Source of the DNA: Collybia mongolica
Lineage: Eukaryota; Basidiomycota; Agaricomycetes; Agaricales; Clitocybaceae
Direction of reading: 5' to 3'
NCBI GenBank assembly: GCA_013420905.1
Contig: JAAXNY010000001.1
Coordinates: 3,348,001 to 3,412,000, forward strand
DNA length: 64,000 nucleotides
Position numbers and translations under genes: made by a program. Position 1 is the stretch's first letter. Each line of letters begins with the position of its first letter. Positions 44,620 to 56,704 of the stretch are shown here, piece by piece. The notes under the pieces are model-generated. The model was not told the origin of the DNA. It saw only the letters and a list, made by a program, of their open reading frames with translations, and searched no databases.

Positions 44620-47178
44620 CTAATCTGAAACTTCGATAAGGTCCCAATTGACAGATTCCAAGATTGCCGCTGAGGACTGAGCATCAGCTCGAAGGAGGTT
44701 TGTTGAACCACTAACCCACAATAAGCACAACGTAAGGGAGATCGGCTCAGAAACTACATACTTGGCCTTTTTGAAGATCTTGTACATGAGTTTGTGGTAG
44801 ACAACAGGTTGAGCCGAGCGGATACTCGTCAGGAGAAGCATGAAGGCTCTGTATGTGCCCTCGAGGACTGCCCCACTAAGTTCCTGGCCAGACTGCAGCT
44901 GAGCTATAGATGAATGACACTGCGAAAACTAACATAAGTAATATATAAACATACGATAACCAGCTTACCGAGGTCATTGCAAAAGCAACCATACTCTGTG
45001 GGACTTCATACTCGAGGGGTTTGTCATGCAGGGATGATGAAAAATTGTTGGAATATCTCGATGCAAGTTGCCCAGGACCGAAAAACATCGCCTTGACTGC
45101 AAGAGCAACAAGCTCGCTTCCGAAAACTTTGTTGGTGTTCGCCATGCCCTGCAATTATCGTGAGGAGATAATAGAAAAAGGTATTCAACGACATACATTT
45201 ACAATGGGGTATATGTAGCTTTTCCCTTCTAAAATTTTGGCGAGTTGTATTTTGTCGTTTACATCGTCCTTCAGCTGGGCAGGTATGAGACTTGATACAG
45301 ATTTCTTCAGCTCGGCGCGGTACATCGCGAGGCGCTGTGCAACCTGTTAAAGTGATTGGAGTGTCAGATAGTGAGAAATTGAAACCGACTCACATGGTCA
45401 GTTAATGGGTTCAGGTACTCCTTCACATTCCCTCGTTCCAGTCGATCTGCGATATCACCTTCCCCATCAAACCCCTGCTTCTCTGCAGTAGCAATAAGTG
45501 CACTGGAACTCAGCCGAGTCAAGCCCCTGGAAGAAATTGGTGAGTCCATACTCATGATGTCATCTCCACGCAGCAAATCGTCGCCTGGTACTCCAAATGC
45601 TATGTAGAATTTTCCATGTTCAATGCTATTCCGGATGAGCTGTTTGATGACGAGCGACTGAGGGCCCATGTGCAGTTTGTGAAGATTCCCCCGGATGGAT
45701 GTTATAATGTCCGTTCGGGCCATCCACAAAATCTTGGCTTGATCACTCGTGTCTTGCTTTTGTCTGGTGGCGGCATGTTTGGCTTGAATGACAGGCATCT
45801 GATGACAAGTTGAGTGAACGCGAGAAAATGGCGAGTACGCACATACCTCTGCCTTGAGTTTCAGTTCTCGTTGTGTGGGTTTGAACCTTTGTACCTGAAC
45901 ATAATTATTCAAGCATGCTCGGATATGTGTTAAAAGGAACATCACAAACATCTGGTCTTGTCTTTGACACAGGAGTGGGTCCGTGGAGTTGTTCGTCATC
46001 AGAGCTATTAGGAATAACCATTCGTGAATGCTTTTGAAGCCTTGGAGGTAGGAACACTTGGGTTTCGGATCCAGATTCGGGGTCATCATCAGTACCACTG
46101 GCAGGCGGCTCAGGTGGTATACTTGGTGAACGGCTGGATGTTTGTTGTTGTGGGGGAACCGCTCTACCTTCTGACAAAAGCAGAGGATGAGATGTAGCAT
46201 ATGTTTCGCCACATAACTTACGTTTCTTGGGAGGTACATGGAAACATACAGCCTGCAACATGTTGGATTAGAAAGCTGAGTGGAAAATTCTATATGGAAT
46301 GCATGCACCTCGGAATCAAAGTCAATGATAGACACCCCTTCATCTTTTTCTTCCCTTTCTTCGCCATCACTCTCTCTGCCATTATCATTTCCATCCATCC
46401 CATCAGACTCCTCGCCTTCATCATTCAAGTTATCTTCATCAACCATTGATGCCACATCGCAGGGCTTTCCATGGAGGTGCTGAGGTTTCATGGTGTTTGT
46501 AGGAGGGTTTGTAGTGGCTGTTGGGGGCTGCCTTGACACATCATTACTGTCTGAGGAATTGGCTTCAAAGTCAATAGTTGGTGCGCGTCGTGCATGATGT
46601 GCTGGGGGTCTAGGTCATTGACTCTGAGTCTGTAGGGTGTGAGGGACTTACTTTGTTTCAAAACAGTCTTGAGATCAATTCTTACAGGGCGTTTGACTGG
46701 TGGTTTCTTGGCTATAACAGTTGTCGTGGGCCCTTTGCGTTTTTTTGCTATGGGCTTGTCGCCAGTTGCTGCCAGGGGAAAAAACTGAGTTTGAAATCTG
46801 ATACATGTGACATAAATCGCACAACATACCTTTTGTTGATTCCATTGATAATACTGACATTGCTCTTTTTCGCATTGTTTTTGCAGTCCATGCTGCCATG
46901 GAATTAGGTACAAGTCCAGATACTGAACTGTAGGTAGAACTTACGTGGAGATTCAATAGCTGCTGCCTTCGACTTGCGGATAGCTGCTCAGAGACTTGGA
47001 TTAGTAGGTGATACACATCTGATGAAAGGTTTTTCCTCGACATACCACCAACAGGCAAAATGTTCCGAGAATCCACAATTGTGGCTGCCAGTGTGGTGGT
47101 AACCAATGGCAGTGAAACCTCGGCACAAGGTGCTGCAGTGTCAGCTGTTGATTTCTTTCCTACTCGTTTACCAGACAT
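44620..47178 (-). CDS. second gene of the Plavaka element, possibly DUF6532-like
   Basis: About ten short exons inferred. The N-terminal half is disordered with alternating basic (KRKGPTTTVIAKKPPVKRPVR) and acidic (DNLNDEGEESDGMDGNDNG) stretches, plausibly a nuclear or DNA-associated tail. The C-terminal half is folded, with AKILWMARTDIITSIRGNLHK, LIRNSIEHGKFYIAFGVPGDDLL, VFGSELVALAVKAMFFGPGQLASRY and SMVAFAMTSV-YAAVQSG. This resembles the DUF6532 domain common in mushroom genomes, but I cannot confirm it. It shares a divergent promoter (47179-47419) with the transposase. A role in element control or excision is a guess. Not every splice site was checked. Confidence 0.55.
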
Positions 47179-47419
47179 TATTGAGTGTACTAGATGGACT
47201 GAGGTTTGGTGAGACAACCAGATAAGTTGCAGGAGTGTGTTGTTTGAATTGAGGAGAGTACGACGACAGCATGTTCAGCATGAGACATTGGGCTTAAATG
47301 GTGATCCATGAATTAGCCAAGGTTAAGCCATTACTTGCCGTTTTACATTGATTGAGTAATCATGCACACTGATGGATTGGGTGCGATATCACCCTGTATC
47401 ACTTCAAACCACCACCACC

Positions 47420-50400
47420 ATGCACTTCATATGCCCTGGTTGTCTTGCGACATTCAAAGAACAACGTTATTTCATCCAGCACCTACGTAAAACTACACGG
47501 CCTGAATGCAAAGCTGCTCATGATGATCTAACACAGCAAATGAGGCCCCCAGTGAAAGGTGGCCGCCATCCTCAACATTGGGCTGGATCTACAGCTACCC
47601 AGGACATCCCTAGAACCTTTCAAGGTGATTTTTTTGGTGGCAATTATGATGATGAAGACTTTCCTTTCCCTCAAGACTTAGTTAATGGTGCCACTGTTGA
47701 TGCTGATGCATTGTTGGACAATGCATATGACAGTAGTTCAGATGAGGATATTACTTCTGAAGGTGAGGATGTAGTCAGCAAAGATACTGTCCAACTAGGC
47801 TGGGAACCACCTCGTCAACATCTTCCTCATCCTCTCACTCCAGTGATGCAAGAACCTGAATCAGAGCAGGATATTACAACAATGGACATTGACATGCCAG
47901 ATCTGGATGCTCCAGGTGGTGTTGAACCAGAAGCACACAAGAGACTTTCTGAACCTCCAGTATATATTGAGCATTTTGGTGGCATGGCAGGTGCTCCTGT
48001 GGTTAACTCTGGTCCTACTGTCTCAGGATACAAATCCTATCAGAACTCTGTTGATAATGATGCTGGAGACTGGGCTCCTTTCTCTTCACGTTTGGACTGG
48101 GAAATTGCTTGCTGGGCTAAACTGCGTGGGTCTGGATCAACAGCTTTCACAGACCTTCTCAAGATTGATGGAGTAAGTATCATATACTTGTCTCATGATT
48201 TGAAGGATTTTGATGATTATACTAGGTCTGTGATGCCCTAGGTTTATCATACAAGAATTCATCTGAATTAAACAAGATTATTGATGAAAAACTGCCTAGC
48301 CGTCGGCCAGCATTTACACATCAAGAGGCTCATGTTGCTGGAGAGGCATTTGATGTATTTACACGTGATATCCTTGAATGTGTCAATGCATTATTTGGGG
48401 ATCCAGAGCATGCACAATACCTCTGTTTTTCTCCTGAACGGCATTATGCTGATGCTGATAAAACACAACGGCTGTATCATGATATGCACACAGGGCGATG
48501 GTGGTGGGCAACACAAGTATGATATTTTGAATCTTATACAACTAATACTGATGAAGTTATATAGAAGGCTCTGGAACATGAACAACCAGGTGCAACAATC
48601 ATACCCCTTATCATCTCATCTGATAAAACACAAATTACCCTCTTTCGCAACAAATCAGCCTATCCTGTCTATTTGACAATTGGTAACCTTCCAAAATCTA
48701 TTCGACGGAAGCCTTCACAACAGGGGCAGATTTTACTGGCATATTTGCCAACTACACGATTGCTTAATATTCATGTTAAAGCTGCTCGCCGTCGCACTCT
48801 GGCAAATCTTTTCCATGCATGTATGACTAGCATTCTGGCACCATTAAAGCAGGCTGGTATTGATGGCATTGTGATGACTAGTGGTGATGGTGTGAAGCGC
48901 CGCTGCCACCCTATTCTTGCAGTATATGTTGGAGATTATCCAGAACAATGCCTTGTCACAGGTGCATACACGGGTGACTGCCCTACATGCAGTTGCTCAC
49001 ATAATGAATTAGGCTCAAATTCTGATCCTTCAAGCTTTCGTGACCTTGGGGAGGTTCTTGATGCCCTTGATCAACTGGGCTCACCAAATTACACCAAAGT
49101 CTGTCGGGCTGCAAATATAAAGCCCCTCCAGCATCCTTTCTGGAAGGATCTGCCTTTTGTCAATATTTTTCAATCCATCACCCCTGATATATTACATCAA
49201 CTTCACCAAGGTGTTATTAAACATCTCATCTCATGGCTAACTACTGCATGTGGAGCAGCTGAAATTGATGCTCGAGTACGGCGTTTACCTCCAAACCACA
49301 GCATTCGCATCTTTCACAAGGGAATAACAACTCTATCTCAAATCAGTGGTCAAGAGCACAAACAAATGAGTAGCTTCTTGCTTGGTCTAATTGTTGACAT
49401 CTGTCTTCCTGGGAATATTTCCTCAGTGCCACTAGTTTGTGCAACACGTGCACTCCTTGACTTTCTCTACCTTGCACAATATCCTGTGCATAGTGATGAA
49501 ACACTCAATGCACTTGACAACTCATTACAGGAGTTTCATATAAACAAACATGTCTTTGTTACCCTGGGAATTCGCAACAGCTTTAATATTCCAAAGCTGC
49601 ACTTTCTCAAACACTACCTCCGTGCAATCAAGCTATTTGGTACCACTGATAATTACAACACTGAAGCTACAGAACGACTCCATATTGATTTTGCAAAAGA
49701 TGCTTATCAGGCAACAAATCACAAGGATGAGTTTCCACAAATGACAAAATGGCTAGAGAGAAGGGAAAAGGTCTTGCTCCATGCAAATTATGTTATCTGG
49801 AAATCTCAACAAGCTGGAATTAGTCCAGTAACCATCTCAGCTCATTCAAAGTGGAAAGCACCTGAGATGTCCTGCATCCTTCATCCCAAAATGACACTCC
49901 ATCCAACTCACAGATCAGTCCCCATTGAAAGAATCATATCTAATACAGGGTATGGAGCTCACAATTTTATCCCTGCACTTGCTCGTTTTGTTGTTCAGTT
50001 CAACCACCCAACCTTTACACACCATCAAGTTGAAGAGCAAGCTGCAGACTTCCACATGCCTTTTGTGACACTCCCAGTGTACCACAGGATCAAGTTCTGG
50101 AATGAGGCTGTACATGGAAATGTAACTCTTGACTCTATCCATGTTCATCCTGCCAGTCCTATCAATCATTACAATGAGGTCATACCTGCACGCTTTGATA
50201 CTGTGCTTGTTCATGTTCAGAAGCTTGAAGAATCAATAGGTGGATCTACACTCAAAGGTTACTATATTCATTGCACCTTCTATTTATATCTTGACTAACT
50301 GGTCTCATATATATAGGCAAACGAATTGGTCAAATTCGTGTTGTTTTTTCTTTACCCAAAGCCACACAACTGCTCCTCTTTCCAACTGGAATATTTCCTC

Positions 50401-50672
50401 CTCAACACTTAGCATATATTGAATGGTTTTCCAAATTCACTGCAAATCCAGAGGTTGATTCAAAGTTCTACAAGGTCAAACGATCCATGGTGAATGGTGA
50501 AAGGCTTGTGTCAGTTCTTCCAGTATCTCTAATTGAGCGCAGTGTACATCTGTTACCTAAGTGGGGCCCCTCTGTTCCAGTGGATTGGACCTCACAAAAT
50601 GTTCTTGATCAATGCCCAACCTTTTTCCTCAACAACTTTAAAGACAACCATACTTACTTTAATGTCTACTAG
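47420..50672 (+). CDS. Plavaka transposase
   Basis: DDE-type transposase in four exons (introns near 48175, 48520 and 50256), with no stop or frame break seen. The N-terminus has a C2H2-like finger (CPGCLATFKEQRYFIQHL). An acidic linker leads to DWEIACWAKLRGSGSTAFTDLL. The core contains AYPVYLTIGNLPKSIRRKP, ARRRTLANLFHACM, CHPILAVYVGDYPEQ, NIFQSITPDILHQLHQGVIKH and FGTTDNYNTEATERLHIDFA, which typify the Plavaka family of basidiomycete transposases in the CACTA group. An in-frame ATG at 47372 gives an alternative start 16 codons earlier. It should be able to move this and related elements. Confidence 0.88.
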
Positions 50673-50900
50673 TATACCTATAGTATTTATAAGCTATTCA
50701 AATATAGCCAAAAATGTACATAGTTCTTAGTAAAGTCTACTAGTGTATTGATAAACTATTCAACAATAACCCAAATATGCCTAACTTCCACTAAGATCTA
50801 TTAGCACACCAATAATTATCTATACAATATGCAACAATAGCCCAAACTATACATATTTTCCAAGATATTTATCAAACTTATCAAGATTAGCATTAGTTTT
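50650..50900. repeat. subterminal AT-rich degenerate repeats of the Plavaka element
   Basis: Three related units of about 60-70 bases begin GTCTACTAGTAT, GTCTACTAGTGT and TCTATTAGCACA and share ATTCAA..AATA(G/A)CC cores. They lie just inside the right end, where transposase binding sites are expected. Confidence 0.45.
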
Positions 50901-50925
50901 ACTAATTACTGACAAATTTGACAGG

Positions 50926-50942
50926 GAGGTTTTTCCTGATGT
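50926..50942 (-). repeat. right terminal inverted repeat of the Plavaka element
   Basis: GAGGTTTTTCCTGATGT, the exact inverse of the left end; coding sequence of the glucanase resumes right after it. Confidence 0.8.
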
Positions 50943-52369
50943 CAAGCCGTGATTAGAGTTGGCGACCCTAACTCTCAAGGTGTAGTCGAGATTTCAGACA
51001 TCATTTTTGCCACTGTAGGACCAGGTAAGTGCATACACAATTGCCTTTCCCATTTCTTATTCCAATTCTTACTTTCCCAGCCGCCGGTGCAATCGTCGTT
51101 GAGTGGAACGTGAAGCAGCCGGCAGGACAGAACGGTGGTGCTGGAATGTGGGACTCACACATTAGGCTTGGAGGAGGTATGTTTTTTCCGTTGCCTTATC
51201 GTTTGGTCACGCTAAATGGGAATCACAAAGCTGCTTGTACCAGATTGGAGAAAGGGCAGTGTCCCGACTCGGGCAGTGGCGGATACAACAACTGTTACGC
51301 TGCCTTCCTCGCTCTCCATCTCAAACCAACCTCGACTGCTTATCTGGAGGTGAATTTTTTTTATTTTTTATACATTCTATAATAGCTCTGTCGTTCTGAT
51401 ATATTGTCTTTCTCGACTTAGGGCACTTGGGTATGGCTCGCTGGATCATGACCTTGACGGTGACGGCCGCAGCAGAATCTCCATCTACTCTGGCCGTGGA
51501 ATCCTGTCAGAGTCTGCTGGACCCGTGTGGATGATCGGAACAGGCTGTGAGTATTGTTGGGTATTTTCCCTCTCCTTTGTTCCTCAGATTTCCACCCTCA
51601 GCAGAGCACCATGTCCTCTATCAGTACAACCTTGTCAATGCCAGGAACCATTATATGGGTTTGATCCAGACCGAAAGTGTGAGTTCAGCTAGATTAGCTT
51701 CTACACCGTCACACGCTCAATTCAATGGTGTTTAGCCCAACTTCCAACCAACTCCCGCTCCCCCAGCACCATTCTCCATCAACGCTGCATACAAGGATCC
51801 CAGCTTCCCGGGTAGCCTTACCTCTTCATGGGGTCTTACTGTCACAACCTCCACAGATATCATCGTTTTCGGTGCCGGCCTCTATAGCTTCTTTAAAGTC
51901 AGTTACATGTGACGACGCTCCCCGTCAATTCTAACCTTATAGACCTATACTTAAGACTGCCTGAAAACTTTCAACTGCTAATCGCAGATGCTGAACATTG
52001 ACTCGACGTCTTCGGTCTCGATCTACAGTTTATCTACAGTTGCGACCACATATCAGATTAGTGTCAATGGGCAAGGTATTGTCAATCAATCTGCGAACCG
52101 CAATGGGTTCGCCTCGACTGTGACAGTATGGAGTCGTACTTGATACAACTCTTGTCCAGGCACTCCATTTCTTTTGTATGTACAAAGGTAGCCCAAAATC
52201 GACAACCAAAATTGAAGTAACCATTGTTCGGCTCTTGTTTCTGGTGTTGAGCATTCTGGTGTGCTTTGAGAAATCGAGGAGCTCACATGTTTACGGAAGA
52301 TGCCGTTAGTGTTCCAATCAAAAGGTCACATACTACCTTCGATTCCAAATAACAAATGACTTTCACTCC

Positions 52370-53356
52370 ATGTCTGCAAGCACTCTTCCAGATGCGAGCG
52401 TCTTACTAAAGGCATCTGAGCTGAATGTCTACGACTCACAAGGCAAGGAGGTCAAATTTGGAACCATATTTGAGAGAGAGAAGGTCATAGTTGTGTTCAT
52501 CCGTAAGTCCAATGATCTCCATCCTCTTGGTCTAGTCTTCAACATCGGTAACCAGGACATTTCTTCTGTGGTGTGCGTATTTCATATACAAACTACCTGT
52601 AGATAGCTTATGCAAATACGCACTCTAGAACTGTCAGGTGAGTGTTTACATGGCATGTCTGCTGTGCAAGGCGCCCTAAACTCGTCGCTACCAATTAGCA
52701 ATATGTAGGGCAACTCGCGACAGTGCCTAAGGAATGCCTGGAAAAGGCGTTAACAACAATAGTCATCGTTGGATGTGGCGAATGGAATCCCATCAAGTCA
52801 TATAATGGTATGCTATTCTGGTGTGCGCTCCTTCTGATATCGTCCCCAATCGTCGCACAGAAACAACGGGCTTTCAAGGTACTATTCTTGCGGACCCTAA
52901 TCGTCAGGTATATCATGCCCTCGGGATGAATATTGAGAATTTGGCGGGAACTCCCGCGGGAGAGAAGAAGCGTAGTTATTTGAGAACAGGTCGATTTGCC
53001 AACGCGATGCTTAGTATCTGGGTTTGTTGTTTTCCAGATTAGTTGTCCTTCGGTCATGTATTGAAAATTCATGGCAGAAGGGGCCGCTGAAGAACCCAAC
53101 CTTGATTGGGAAGCAAGGGAATATCTCGCAACTTGGTGGAGAGTTTGTGCTCGGGCCTGGTATGTTTATATACGGCGGACTGTGTGTCAATCGCTCTAAG
53201 CAACCTTTTTAGGTCTGGAATGCTCTTATGCCTACCGTATGCAACACTCTGAAGATCGTGAGTGATGTGCGCGATTTCTCTTGCTCCTTTCTGAGGATTT
53301 CCAAAGATGCAGAGGTGGCTGATCTGATGAAAGCTGCTGGTGTGGAACTTCCGTAG
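52370..53356 (+). CDS. AhpC/TSA-type thioredoxin-fold protein (PRXL2-like)
   Basis: Short protein in about six exons with a peroxiredoxin-like fold. FEREKVIVVFIRHFFCGVC-QYVGQL carries a CxxC-like pair in the N-terminal strand-helix unit, followed by TTIVIVGCGEWNPIKSYN. Then comes FQGTILADPNRQVYHALGMNIENLAG, the usual 'ADP..QVY..LG' segment. The C-terminal part has GNISQLGGEFVLGPG and ends in LMKAAGVELP. Relatives (PRXL2C/AAED1, AhpC/TSA group 2) are probably oxidoreductases, with substrates not well defined. It follows the glucanase pseudogene on the same strand. The join after FCGVC skips to the acceptor before CAATATGTA at about 52700. Confidence 0.8.
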
Positions 53357-53533
53357 TTCATCCGCTCCGAGACTAGCTCTGCGCCTATCCAATCCATATG
53401 CATATGTACAGTTATAGCTGGATGGGAACCGGATGTGGACACGTGATAAACGCGATCGGACCACACAAGCACACACAACGCGGTTGAGTCATCGAATGTT
53501 TGTTGTTTTTGTTTTTCTGTTGAGTGGAACGCG

Positions 53534-54595
53534 ATGCCTCCCGTCGTAAAGCGTACCTATAGCGCACGACAAAACAGAATCCCCTATCCATCCTCCTCAG
53601 CCTCATCTCCCCCACCCATAAAGAGGAAACAGCCTTTAAATGAGTGTCCAACTAATCTTACCCATCCCCCTTCAAAGCGCGCGAAAGTCTCAGGCAAGGC
53701 CAAACCTACAACTCCCGCCAACAAAAAACAGAAAAGCCTGACCCAGCTCCACTTTTGCATTGATCAACCTGTGTTGCGGACATGCTCTGTATGCCGCTTG
53801 TCATATACTAAAGGTGCTCCCGACGATGAAACGTTGCATCGTACACATTGTTCCAGGGTGCAGAAAGGCATGGAGTGGGGGAAAGAGGAAGATAAAGAGT
53901 CGACAAAGTACGAAGTTGTCCAAGTGCGGAGCGGGATCAAGTTGAAGGATGGGAGAAAAGGACGGATAATCTGTTTTCGAGCCGACGTTGGCGGAAAGAT
54001 TGGGTCCAAGGTATGTCCCAGCACACCCTCTAAAACATCAGAAAGAGAACCCAACAAGCGTCGTCCCTAGATAACAACTCTACTGAATACGATTAACCTT
54101 ACTCTATCATCACCTCCTCTCACACCAACCGTCCTTCAGGCGTCAAAGATTTACTTATTTCTCCTTCCTCCACCAAAGACAGCGTCAAACCTGCAACGTG
54201 AAAAAATAGTAGGGTGTGTCATTGCCCAACGAATTTCGACGGCTATGCGCATAGCGTCGCCAGCCGAATGCACCCTCGCACTTGGTCAAACAGATGATAT
54301 CATACCACCTGTCTCACCAACCGCCACCCTAGTTGCTGTCGACACAGGCACAGGACTTTTCTGTCATCCGACTCCTCTCCCTACACCGTTAGGGATCCCG
54401 CGGCTCTTTGTACCGTCTACTCATAGACGGCAGGGAATTGCAAGCAGTTTACTCTCTGCGGCTGCAGCAACATTTGTACATGGCTGCCCGTTAGATCCTC
54501 GGAAAGGCCAGGTCGCATTCACGCAACCTACAGGAGATGGGCATGCTGTAATGACACGATGGGGCGGGGGCGCGGTACGAATCTATGAAGAATAA
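53534..54595 (+). CDS. ECO1: sister-chromatid cohesion acetyltransferase ECO1
   Basis: Acetylates the cohesin subunit Smc3 in S phase so that sister chromatids stay paired. The basic, Ser/Pro-rich N-terminus is followed by a C2H2-type finger, RTCSVCRLSYTKGAPDDETLHRTHC. After the intron come the GNAT-like segments VNTILLTLSSPPLTP... and VGCVIAQRIS. The acetyl-CoA site is RLFVPSTHRRQGIASSLLSAAAATF, and AFTQPTGDGHAVMTRW closes it, as in Eco1/ESCO proteins. The single intron lies after the codon for GSK at about 54010. Length and order fit the family; no odd residues seen. Confidence 0.93.
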
Positions 54596-54753
54596 AAGGG
54601 AAGAATGCTCTAGCTATAGCCATGGTTGCTTCAATGTATTGTACATAAGTACTGTGTAAAATAAATTCAGCTGATTGATCTCCACAAACACCTGTCAACA
54701 AAAATGGCTGAGCAATGTTTGGACGTTAATAACTACAAAACGCGAGTTGATCA

Positions 54754-56704
54754 ATGTCGAGGCTCTCTCCCTCGAGGTCTCGTACAGAATTCACCGGATA
54801 CGAGTTCACTGCAAGTGCTGGTTTCGATTACAATTATGATCCAGTTGGCGGAAGAACCCCGCCGAACAAGCACTTTGATCCATACGCCGACTACTACTCA
54901 AGCCCTCCAACTTACCACCAACAGCAGGAACACGACGGCACTAATGATCACGGCAGGTTCTCTCGAGGCTATGATAGATCACCCCAGGGCTACGATAGGT
55001 CGCCACAGGATGCTAGGTCCTCACGGGACTACCACACATCACCGTACTATGATACCTATCGACACAGTGGCCGTAATGGCCATAATGGCAGAAAACTAAG
55101 GGGATCCCCTCGCTACGACGATTATAAGGACGGCAGCGACGATTATCCAGTAGAGGCATCCAAACCAGCCGCCACTTCATCATGGAAAAACCCACAAGTT
55201 CCACTACCCGTTCCCGTACCGATGCCGACGTCAATTTCAGATGACTATGTCCGCGAATCCGAGAAACCATCAAGTCGCATTGACGACCCCTCATCGTCCC
55301 GCAAACTCTTGATTCTCGATCTAAACGGCACCCTCGTCTTCCGCAGCCCCCATCACCCCCGCGAGCACAAACCACGACATCGCCGAAACAATCATCATCA
55401 AACCCACCAAGACCGGACCTCATCACCACCACATAACCCTGACCCCTATGCGGACCCTACCGCCGTTCTGCCATTGCGCACAGTGCATCCCCGCCCCTAC
55501 CTCACACCATTCCGCGAATACCTGTTCCACCCGTCTACAAGAGAATGGCTGGACACTATGGTCTGGAGCTCCGCACAACCTCACAGCGTTGCTGACATGG
55601 TGGAAAAGTGCTTCGAAGGGAAGAAAGATGATTTAGTGGCTATTTGGGCAAGGGACACGCTAGGTCTGGCCGCGAAAGATTATAGTACGTCAGCCCTATT
55701 CCATTACACCTATCCGTGCATATAAACATTCGTCGTCTCGTCCACTCATAGATCGCAAAACTCAAACAACGAAAGACCTCGCCAAACCTTGGGCCGCATT
55801 GCCTTTGCTGCCGTCAGATCCGGGCGCACAGTCAACGTCCACATTAGCTGGCCAAATCCACTCCGCGCGCACCACCCTTCTTCTTGATGATTCTCCCCTC
55901 AAGGCTCACCTTCAGCCATACAACCATCTCTGTATCCGGGAATACGTTGCGGCACTCCGGAATGCGGACCTTGCGTTCCGCTCGTCCGAAGATACCCTTC
56001 TGCATGAAAATGAAGTGAGGCTGGAAGAGCAAGAAATCTCTCCGACGGAGAATGAGGTACAATCACCAGCGCCGGAGAGTCCAGTCACAGACAGGTCCGA
56101 GCCAAACGACGCCGATGGAGTTAGCGATCAGCACAAGGGATCCAATGAAGGCAAGTTGGGGTTGGAGGAGGCAGCTACAGGAAAGAGAAAGCGCCGCAGG
56201 CGACCGAAAAACAAGAAGCAAATCGCAGAGCAAGGGGGGACAACGACTAACGACCATCTATCTCTACCCAAATCCTACATCTCAGCATTAACATATGACC
56301 AGACCCTTTTGGCTGTAATCGGGATTTTGGATAATATCAAGCACGAGAGCAATGTTGCGAGCTGGATGCGGAACGGCAGCCTTTTTCATAGCCAAACCAA
56401 GGGCAAGGAAAATGCGGACCAGGAAGAAGAGGATGATTTGCACAGTTCTCAAGAGGAAGGAAGGAAGCTCAAGAGGAGACGCCTTTCACCAGACGCACTC
56501 AGGGTCGATGCCACAGCACTAGCTACGAACTTGAACGCCTCAATGATCGAACCCTACCCTGCGGATCCAGATGATACAACTGCCACCCAGCACGACACCC
56601 GACAGTGGTACGAAGATTCGCCGTCAATGGCGCATTGGGTGAGGCAAGGTATCGAGGCTCTGGAAGGATTAGCAATCTCAATTGCGCCCGGGGTTGAGGC
56701 TTGA
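54754..56704 (+). CDS. FCP1/NIF-type HAD phosphatase-like protein
   Basis: A disordered Tyr/Ser/Pro/His-rich N-terminus of about 190 residues (DRSPQGYDRSPQ) precedes an FCP1-homology core. Motif I is LLILDLNGTLVFR, in which the second Asp of DxDxT is Asn. A His/Arg-rich insert follows, then HPRPYLTPFREYLF and WLDTMVWSSAQPHSVADMV (motif II). After an intron comes ARTTLLLDDSPLKAHLQPYNHLCI (motif III). The C-terminal region is basic/acidic low complexity (KRKRRRRPKNKKQ) and ends in SIAPGVEA. Relatives remove phosphate from proteins such as the Pol II tail. The Asn variant recurs in fungal members and may alter activity. Confidence 0.78.

Larger units (their letters stand above)
44252..50942 (+). 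mobile_element. Plavaka-type (CACTA-related) DNA transposon, 6.7 kb
   Basis: The ends are inverted repeats: ACATCAGGAAAAACCTC on the left and GAGGTTTTTCCTGATGT on the right, identical over 17 bases. The base composition is visibly more AT-rich than the surrounding genes. It carries a plus-strand transposase and a divergent minus-strand gene. Subterminal AT-rich repeats lie inside each end. The insertion interrupts a GH55 exon without any other loss. The intact ends and transposase suggest an autonomous copy. Confidence 0.82.
42037..52143 (+). pseudogene. GH55 exo-beta-1,3-glucanase gene disrupted by a DNA transposon
   Basis: Secreted beta-helix enzyme that releases glucose from 1,3-glucan in fungal walls. 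It has a signal peptide (VVLTMVLSYTSLVSG) and two pectate-lyase-like repeats, each beginning with a GARGDGVTDDTAA / GAKGDGKTDDTAA motif. The 5' part (42037-44251) has a dozen introns and no lesion. The transposon interrupts the exon after QNQNSPQ; coding resumes at 50943 with AVIRVGDPNSQGVVEISD and ends at 52143 (STVTVWSRT). The 3' part has further damage: one extra G at 51443/51444 shifts the frame in the WLADHDLDG segment, and TAA at 51952 and 51979 replaces likely Gln codons. It cannot make the full enzyme. Confidence 0.85.

Noticed and set aside
44252..50942. Element as a KDZ transposon with TET/JBP cargo
   Set aside because: The transposase motifs fit Plavaka, and no TET/JBP dioxygenase motif (HxD...H) was seen in the second gene.
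43800..52000. Claim of RIP-type hypermutation around the transposon
   Set aside because: Only a few C-to-T-compatible stops were seen and the transposase itself is undamaged; not enough for a mutational signature.
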